Assembly: GCA_963669155.1 (NCBI GenBank)
Contig: OZ022584.1
Span: 12,127,572-12,191,571, forward strand
Reading direction: 5' to 3'
DNA from: Arbacia lixula
Lineage: Eukaryota > Echinodermata > Echinoidea > Arbacioida > Arbaciidae
Length of the DNA stretch: 64,000 bases
Notes under the pieces: model-generated
Told to the model about the DNA's origin: nothing
What the model saw: only the letters and a program-made list of their open reading frames with translations
Databases searched by the model: none
Position numbers and translations under genes: made by a program
Part shown: positions 12,501-22,291 of the stretch, in pieces
Layout: every line of letters starts with the position of its first letter
How positions within the stretch are numbered: position 1 is the stretch's first letter

Positions 12501-15500
12501 GTCACCCTCTTCCCTGCTGGCAGCCAGCTCAAGTTCAACGTCGAGCTCGCAGACGGCAACCACGTTGTGATGAAACCTATGAGGTAGAATTTATGGCAAA
12601 CCTGCACTATAGCGGGTTATATTGAATACTGCATAATACCTATACTTTGCATGAGAAACGTGTGATTTTGTATGCCCCAACTGTAATCAAAGTTTGTCAA
12701 ATGTGATAAAAATAATTCAGCAATTTGCTCGTGTTCAGACCGCCCACACGGTGTGTTTTTTAAGTTTGATGAGTATTGTGCAATGACAAAAACTGCTTTA
12801 CAGAGGGTGTAAAAAAAAATGTTCCATCTTTTTATAGTTGTCTCATTTGAAGTATGAACATTTAATAATAGGTTCATAATTATATCCTGGTAGAATGATC
12901 CTCCTAGTATATTTTGTTACCATTTTCAATTGGGATTGTTGCATGCACGACTGAACAATGGACAATCTGCAGAAGACTTCAAAATCCCACTGTAAAAATA
13001 ACACCTTTACTCTAGAGACAAGTGGGCAAGTTAGTCAAGCTACAAAAGAAGAAAAAGAATGAAAAATGTGTTCATGTAACCTATGGACGAAACATAGAAG
13101 AGGGAGTTTATGCAGGCTGAAAGAGAAACCATGCAAAAGGAATTGGGTATTTTACACTTCACAGCGATTTTCTAATTTTGATTCATTTTGATGGCTTCTT
13201 TGATGAATTAACAGCTTAAACTTGACAAAATTAGTTTGGGGTAAGGATGCGGGGTAGAAAAGAGATAGTGTAGGGTAGCATTTAGTGGGGTTGATGTGAT
13301 TTTAGAGCAATTTTGTAGCTCATAAATCACAATAACTAACCTTTCTGATCATGCATCCGCAACTCTCAGCTACAACACGGATATGGATTTTCAATATGCG
13401 CGCACACACTCAATTAATACTTTTGTCCGATGAAGTATAACTTCCCAAAGAAATTTATTCCATTTTCTTCCCTGCGCTGATCACTGCCTGTGCTTGCGCT
13501 TATAGATCTCCAAGGGACTTTGTGTATGGATACAATGAGCAGCAGCCATTTTGGTTGGACCTGGAGAGGCATAACGCTGAGATTGCCGCTTTCCATCTTG
13601 ACAGGTAAGACTGAAGATATCGGGGATAAGATTATTGGTGGGCTCAGAGTGAGTTAGCACACGCAAAGCCACAAAGAACCACCTTGCATGTGACGTCACA
13701 AAATAAACAAATTAAAAGATGATAACATTCTTGTCCTTTTACGTTTTCTTGTCAAACCGTCACTAATATGTTTCTTTCATGTTTCTGCTTCAATTGTTAA
13801 ATCAAACTTAACTTTAGAGTGGATTTTCCCTTTAATTACTCCCAGAGTTCTGATTTGAGGAACCCAGGTATACTGAGCTCCTGCTAGTGTTGACCACCTA
13901 CGTATGTAAAAAGATTGCAGTTTTGGTTTTGCTTGAATGCAAATCTGTCTAAAAGTATATAAAGACTAATCTGTTTTTAAGACTGTTATTTCTTATCTTC
14001 CTGAGTGGGCTTCAACATTATATATTGCTGACATAGCAATATAATGTAACCTAGGATAAGCAAATGATCTACACTACAGCTCAAAGGAATTGGCATAGGG
14101 AAAGGGAAAGGGAAGCAAGGGAATGAGCCGCAGTTTGAAACCGCGGTATATTTTGTCCAGTTCAGCATGAAACACGATGATTTAGCCTAAAAAGCATCAT
14201 GTTTCATGCTGAACTGAACAAAATATACCACGGTTTAAAACTGCAGCTCCTTGATTTTAATGATTAAATCTCGCAAGTGAACATGACACCAATACTAAAT
14301 GCCTCATCTGTGTTTTTCTGTAGGATTCTGGATTTCCGCCGGGCTCCACCCTGCTCTGGCCGCATCATCAACATTGCCCGAGACCTCAAGGATAAAATCA
14401 CGGATAAAGACCTGCTCAAAACTTTCTTCAAGAATGGTGAGGCACTTGCTTTGTTTTGGATGTGTCCATTGTCATATAATATTTGCATTGAATTTTAATT
14501 GTTGCAGAACCATATTTTGTGCCAAACTCAGTTTTAGTCCCAGGTTTTAATGCATTTTGTTCGATTTGAACTCATTATAGTGGTAAGTACATAAGCACAT
14601 GGTACATTGTGTTCATGCACATGTTATTTTGTTTAATTTGCAAACATGTAGTACTAGTCAACTCTACAAATGTTTTTGTATTTGTAAAGATATTTTCACA
14701 GCACTGACAAAACCTACAGGTATTATACATATCAATATTACTTAAAATGTAGAATTTCATTCAAGGATGTGAAAAACAACATCTATTTATTTGAGTTTGG
14801 TAACATACCTTTCATTGGCTCACTAGAACTCAGACTTTTCATTAATTTCAGGCATATATATGATGGCATAAGCTTTGATTTTTTTTTTAAAAGGAACTTT
14901 GTATTTTACACTATGACACAACATGTCAACTTTTGAGTGGTAGACCTTTACCAGTAGAAGTTGACTAAAATTTGCCTTTTATTTAGTGTAACTACTAATT
15001 TGTTTTATGATTGACATTTGCAGTTAGAATGGTTTGATAGTTAAAGGCAATGGAGTAGTTGTGGCAATGGTACATTACAAGTGGTAACCATGACAAAACT
15101 GCTTTTGCTATCATCATCGGGATCTGGATTTTGTTTAATTTCAACAATTTCACCATTCAGATGATGTGTGAAGGTTTGCATGGTGGTATGAGCAATCACC
15201 GAAGAGATTTACGGTACACCATCTGCAAAGTCCTGGAAGGACTGAGATAAAGTGGATAGCATTGGAGATGAAGTGGAAAGGCGAGAAAGTGGAGATTTGA
15301 AAATAGAGTATTCTTTCAAAGACGGGCAATCAATCTGCCCGAAACATCGAGTCTACATCTGTACTCCTCAGCTCTTCACTCCTTCTGGTTTACAGTCCTT
15401 TTACGGACTACACTCATTTCAAAAGAATACATGTATTTTCAAATCTTCACTTTCTAGCCTTTCCAATTCACCTCCACTTCATCTCAGTCCTTCCAGGACT

Positions 15501-18500
15501 TTACAAATGGTGTACCGTAAACCTCTTCCGCAATTTCACCATTTTGAGAAGATTCCTTTGCTGGTATCCTGAAATCCAACATGAATGGGACTCATGATTA
15601 TGGTAGAATGATGCTTGATTGCTTTGCTGGCCATGGAACCTTTACTAGTCCTGCCCTTTCCCTTTAAGAAGAATAACCTTGACTGATCAGGTGAAGTGAT
15701 GACTACGCCATTTTTTTTTTACAGGCTCAAAGTGACTAATTGTGCAACACCCCTCCCTCATTCCCCCATCCATAAACAGGGTGAGTCAGAAAAAATGTTT
15801 TTAGATTAAGTATTTTTTAAAGAAAATGTGGGATTCAGAGAGAATTTCTAGCATGTATGGACAGATTAAATATTCCTCTGTCACTTGGTTAAATTTGTTA
15901 GAGTGTTATTGCTATGGTTGAGTGCACAACAGCCATTGTTTGAAAAACTGTCAAAACCATTTACGCCAAGCTTATTGTGTAGTGGAATCCAAATCATGCA
16001 AGCTAAGAATTGTTGAAATTGGCGCAAATGGGTTTTCACCCAGACCCATTATTTTGTTCCTATGCAATAAATGCATTACTGATTCCCCACACATGTGGTA
16101 TCAAATAAGACTGGAAGAGTTGATCTACGTGACACTGGAACAAGAATTATGATTTATTCTTGTATTTCTAATATGAACATGTAAGAAAATGTAACATTTT
16201 TTCTGACTCACCCTGTATAACATGTGAGGGGTACATGATCTTACACACACTCATACACACAAACACATGCACATAGACACCTGATACAGATTTTGTTTTT
16301 ATACCCATAGACATGTACAAATTCATGCAAACAGTGTTCGTGTACTTGGAACACATTAACCCTTTGTATGCAAGACAACCACTTTTGTGTGTACTAATTG
16401 TGCAGAAATGTATCACCGGCACTTACAGAGCTAAACAAAAAATACGAAATGGTTCCCTGTCATACAAAGGACATATAGTAAGTACACACATGTGACAAGG
16501 GTACAGTGCATGTTGCCAAACATTCTTATCCTAAGTAGCGGTAAGTAACCGTAAAAATGTCGCCCAAACGGAAATATCGCAATTTCAAGGCTATACAGCA
16601 TGGTGATACTAGGTGGAAATGTGTGATTGCATGGCAATGGAGAAATTAGCGAGTCAGAAGTAGCCCAAAAGTAGCGAAGTAGCTGTATAAGGCTTTGCAA
16701 GTGGTGGCGTGATCGAAAGTCAAAAGTAGCCCAATCGGGCGCCTAAATAGTGGCTTTGGCAACACTGCAGTGGTAATGAGAGTGTTAAGCATAGCACACG
16801 ATGGATATACATGTAGAGTGGCTTTGTCCAAAGCTCTGGTTTAGCACTCCATGTTAACTCTATCTATGTTCACTAGGGGTGTGTGACAAAATAATTCAGA
16901 GTGTGTGTGCATTATTTCTGCCCTACTCTGACAAAAGAAAGCAAGTCACAAATCACTCAAATATGGGTTATTCAGTATTCTTAGATTGTACCCAGCATTC
17001 ACTACATCCAGGCAAAATCTGGACAAGAAGTATTCATCTTGCTGCGAGATATTCAATCTAACATGATGTGGTGTTGCACTGAAGCCAATTGCAAGTGACA
17101 GACACATTTTGCTCATTTACAAGAAAAGTCTCTTTTGTTAGTTGCTCCCTTTTGTCAGATTAGGGCAGCTTTGTGCAAAAGTGTGAATGTAACCAATAAA
17201 AAATGTACAAAGAGCCAAGGAATGAGCAGGAAGTCTTGAATGAGGGCCTCTCCCAAGTTTGCATAATAGAGACTATAAAGAACAGTTAGGGGATTAGGAA
17301 CAGTTAGGAAATCTGTTATTACAGGGTTCTACATGTTATAGGGCTTACAGACCTGTACAAGCTACTTGTGCACACACACACACACACCCACACACAGGAT
17401 TGTTTGCTTTCATGTTACTGACTCTCCCAATACCATTGGAATGAAGATGTGTAGTAAGCCAATAGGGTTTTCAAGGCCTGGTAATGTAAGGGTCAATTCT
17501 CTCATTACCATTAGCATGAAGGTGTGTAGTTAGCCCATGGCCGGTGTTTTCATTAAGGTTTGGTATTGTAAGGCTTAACTCTCATTACCATTGGCATGAA
17601 GGTGTGTGGTTAGCCAATTGGGATTTCAAGTCCTGGTAATGCAAGAGTTAACTCTATCATTACTATTGGACTGATCAGTAAGCCAATGGGGGTTTTAAGG
17701 CCTGGTAATGTGCATGTAAGAGTTAACCCCTTGAATGGCAGAAGAAATGCTGCTTAATGGGACTTGTGTGCATATTATGAATGATAAATGCACATCTGAC
17801 ACACAAAGAGTAGAAGGTTAGTGGTGGAAGTGGTAAGTACTTTTCACTTCTTGTATTCCTTCAACAGGAATTACAAATTAGCATACCAGGAAAAAACACA
17901 CAAATTCCTGTATGAGTCTATGAACTGCATTTCAATCAAATTAACTCCCTTCCTATTTTTGTGCAGTAACATGTCAGAGGGGATCTTTTTGACTTCTTGT
18001 GGCAGTGAAATTGAATTGATTTGAATTAACTCTGTTTGTGTTGTACACACAAACCATGTGGAGAAGAGTAGTGTCCAGTGCTCACAGATTTAACGTACAT
18101 GTAATACCTCAGTTATTGCAATATAAGGGGCATCTTCATTAGCATGATGTGGCAAAATAGCTACTTGCATCTTCATTAGCAAGATCAGGCAAAATAGCTA
18201 GCTATCTTGGGCTACATGGCCAAATAGCGAGCTAATTTAGGAACTAGCTTGCTATTTCACCCAACTTCTTAATGAGCCTGAAACTTTCTCAGTCACTCCA
18301 TGCATCAGCGCATGCTCCCGAGCACATGGAACAGCTGAGACGTTGTTACACTAGGTCTTATACGAGTGTAAACACTGCGCTTGCTCAAACATCTTTTTAT
18401 GCAGCCCGAGTTTCGAGCTAACGAAGACGCGATTGCAACTTTAGGCTAGCTTCCCGGATCAGCAATATAACTCGCTAGTTTGTCAGAACAGGCTGATGCA

Positions 18501-21500
18501 AACGTACATTACAGTTACCCTTGGTGCGCTGCATTGCCACTAACCCACTCTCAACTGTGCATGTATCCAACATCTACAGGGTTAAATGTAATAGACAGGA
18601 TTTACACGGTATACAAACATAGTGCAACTAGATATTTTTTCTCTGACTGCGTAGGTAGAAACACCTGTTTCCTAGGGCGGTGTGCGCCCTGGTTTTGCAG
18701 CGAGGATCACCCGGTGTGCGGGAACGGCGACCTGCTGGAGGTGTCCATGTGTGCAATGCTGCCCTCGTATGAGGGACACAACTTTGCCGTTGTCGACAAG
18801 GCCTACCCATGGAGCCAGGGAATCAAGGAAGCACAGATGTGAGCCAGCCAGCTGTTTTATATTTATCATTATTTCATTCTTTTTTAATCTTTTTATTTTT
18901 ATTATGCTGTCATGTATTCATGACCAAGGGCTTTTTAAAACAATACTGATTATTTGATCTCATTTGACTTCCAAATTGGCTACACTATTTTCTAAATACA
19001 TACAAATTATCAAACATACTGTACTCTCCTTTGTAAATGATGATGACTTAAACAAAAACAATGCACTGATTGTGCCAATTTGAGGATTAAAAGCATGTTT
19101 TGAGTGGGTGGCTAGTTGATCATTTCACCTTTACTTCATTAAGAAAAAGCATTTTGAAGGTGGTAATATCACTACATGACAACGTCGATTCGTCTTGTGT
19201 GGAAATGTATGCTCTTTCATTTGATGCAACTTGAATTTTTGTAATACTTCATATAAAATGTTAAAGCATCAAATCACATTTTGTGGTACTTATATGACTT
19301 CTAGCTTTCACTGGGATTTATTATTCAACTTAAATCAATGTTAAGCTTGAATTATTGATATTCAATAGATTTGAGAGCCAGCCAGCTGTTATTTCTTGTG
19401 TGGAAGAGTGTGTTTTCTACATGTACACAACAGCTCAAAGGAATTGGCATACAGAAAGGGAAGAAAGGGAAGGAGCCGCAGTTTTAAACCGCGGTATATT
19501 TTGTCCAGTTCAGCATGAAACATGATGCTTTAGCCTACAATGCATCATGTTTCATGCTGAACTGGACAAAATATACCACGGTTTAAAACTGCGGCTCCTT
19601 CCCTTCCTTATCTTTCCCTTTCCGTATGCCAATTCCTTTGAGCTGTAGTGTACATGTAGTTGTGATTTATTATAATCTGAGTTAATAATTATTCTTTTTT
19701 ATCTATTTAAATTCATGCTGTAGATGGAAAGACGTGAACATTTGTGAAGATTTGTTACAGGTAAGTGAAAAAATTTATGAATTGATATTACCAGTTATTT
19801 TTCTTGTGTTGGCATACAGCAGGCAACACGAGGCCTTAAGAAAAAAAATATAATTGCGCAAAACCTGTCTGTAAACAGCACCTCTATGCAAAGACTACTC
19901 AACTAGAATCCATTTAGATCAGATTCCATGTAAATTCACCTGTCATTAAAGATTATTGGTACCTGGGGGGTGTTTCACCAAGCTGTTCGTAAGTTACAAA
20001 CGACTGGTGATCCCTTCTTATGCTAAATCAGATTCTCAATGAACAAAGTGTGGTATTGCATTTAGCACAAGAGGGGATCACCAGTCATTCGTAAAGTCGT
20101 TCTTAACTTACAAACAGCTTGGTGAAACACCGCACAGGGCCATGTTAGGTTTTCAATTATTGCAACTTACCATCAATGGTAACTACTGTGGCAACAGGTG
20201 CAATAATGAGAGTTCATTGGCTGCTTTCATGGCAGTTACCATCAATGGACAGTTACAATAATTGAAAACCTGTATACATCATGGCCCTGTTCATAAAGAC
20301 CACCTTATCTCTATACCTGAGCGACCTTTATAAATGAGTTAGTAGCTTAAGAAGATGGTCATGACTTCAATTTTTTAAGTTTAATGCCATTTTTCTTAAA
20401 TCGAAACAAAGATTTGGTAAGCAGTGATCTGATTACATATTTTTTCTGATCGACTCACCAGCTGCATTGCATGTGATATGGCTGTATCAAGCAGTTGTTA
20501 CAAAATTTGCTTTTGCCCTGTCCTATATCTGGTTAGAATCCTGCCAATGCTGAGGGGAGATTCCTTCTGGACCTTGTGGAACAGTCCATCTTTGACTTTC
20601 TCACACGTAAGTATCTGGGCACTAGTATTTGTATTAATGCATAGATGTGCTGCACCAAAGAAAGGAGGGTGGGTGAGAGCGAGAGACAGAGACAGAGAGA
20701 GAGAAAGAGAGAGCAAGCGAGAGAGGGGTAACTATGGTATTTTGAGTGGTAAGAGAGAGAGTAAGAAAGGGGGAAAATGTCTAAAATAAAAAACATGTGT
20801 CACACCATTTAGACATTCATCGTGGTGTGTTCACATCTCAATTTTCTCAATATCCGCATTTGCAAACGCAAAGCTTAAAACACACAGTTTATACCTATAG
20901 CCTACATGTAACTTACATCCACAAAGTATTCTGGAAAACTTGCTTGTCCATTGCATTTATGTACATGGGCATAGAGTGAGTATTTAAACTATTGTTGCTT
21001 ATGACCTTTCTTTCTCCATGCATGCCTCGCTCATTGCAGTCAACTATGACAGGCACGACTTCTCCATGATGGCCGATTACGGCACCAGCGGATTCGTGGT
21101 CCTCCTAGACAACGGGAAGGGGTTCGGCAACCCGTTCATCGACGACCTCACCCTCCTCGGCCCCCTTGCCCAGTGCTGCATGTAAGTGCATGACCTTTCA
21201 CCCCACTCAAAAGGCCTTTGACCCAATTGTAAGTGACCTTTGACCCAATTGTAAGTGACTTTTCATCCACATGTAAGTCACCTTGGACCCACTTATACTT
21301 GATGTTTGACTCACTGTGTAAGCGACCGTAGCTTGACTTGCAAATGGCCTTTAATTGCCTCGCTTGTAAGCGACGTGTGTTTCATGTGACCTTTAATCCA
21401 CTTGTAAGAAGCATATGATCGTCTTATAAGTGAACTTTTGACCCATTTAAAATCAGGGTCATGAATCAACTGAAACAATTGATATTTCCTCACCCAAAGA

Positions 21501-22220
21501 AATGGTCATCTTGAGGATTTTTTATTTGTTTCTCATATTTAGAAAAGAAAGGATCAGAAAAACTACCCCCTTGTATGTAAATATTAAGATTTGTTTTGTT
21601 TCATCCATCTTAGACCAGTCTTGTACATTAGGCATGTACTTGTGTCAGTAGTGTTTAACTTCCCATAAAAAAATCCTACAATTGCTGATATCAATCATAA
21701 ATTACACGTACAGTGTACATGATAAGTTACATACCTGTTTTACTAGAACTAAAAGAAGTAACAATTTACCAACAGAATATCAGAATCGTTGTTATAAATG
21801 TACAGTTAAAGTATTGTACATGTATGTAGTGCAGGAGTGCAGTTCAAAATGGTCACCCAAAAACTCAGAATTGCATACTGGCTACATATGTACAATGTAT
21901 ATTCGGTTGGGACATTATTTGGCAAGCTATTTAAAAGATATAACTGGTATGTAAGTCATATTCATGCAAGCTAGTACCGTTTAAGCATGCCAAAGAGGGA
22001 CGTTGAGGGTAAGGACGAGAGCGAGAGAGAGAGAGAGAGAGAGAGCAAAAGAGAGAGGGGATATAACAGTGTTGAATGGTGTGAGAGATACCTAGAGAGA
22101 GGGAGAGAGAGAGAGGGGAGAGAGAGGGGGGAGGGGAGAGAGGGGGGGGAGAGAGATAGAGAATGAGGGAGGGGGGGAGAGAGAGAGAAAAATAGAGAGA
22201 GGGAGGAAGGAGAGAAGATT

Positions 22221-22291
<71 letters not shown>

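Noticed and set aside
15252-15572. 106-codon plus-strand frame
   Set aside because: It runs across both arms of a foldback element and has no recognised domain.
17400-17740. CRISPR-like spaced repeats
   Set aside because: The units are contiguous, diverged and without unique spacers, in a eukaryotic genome.
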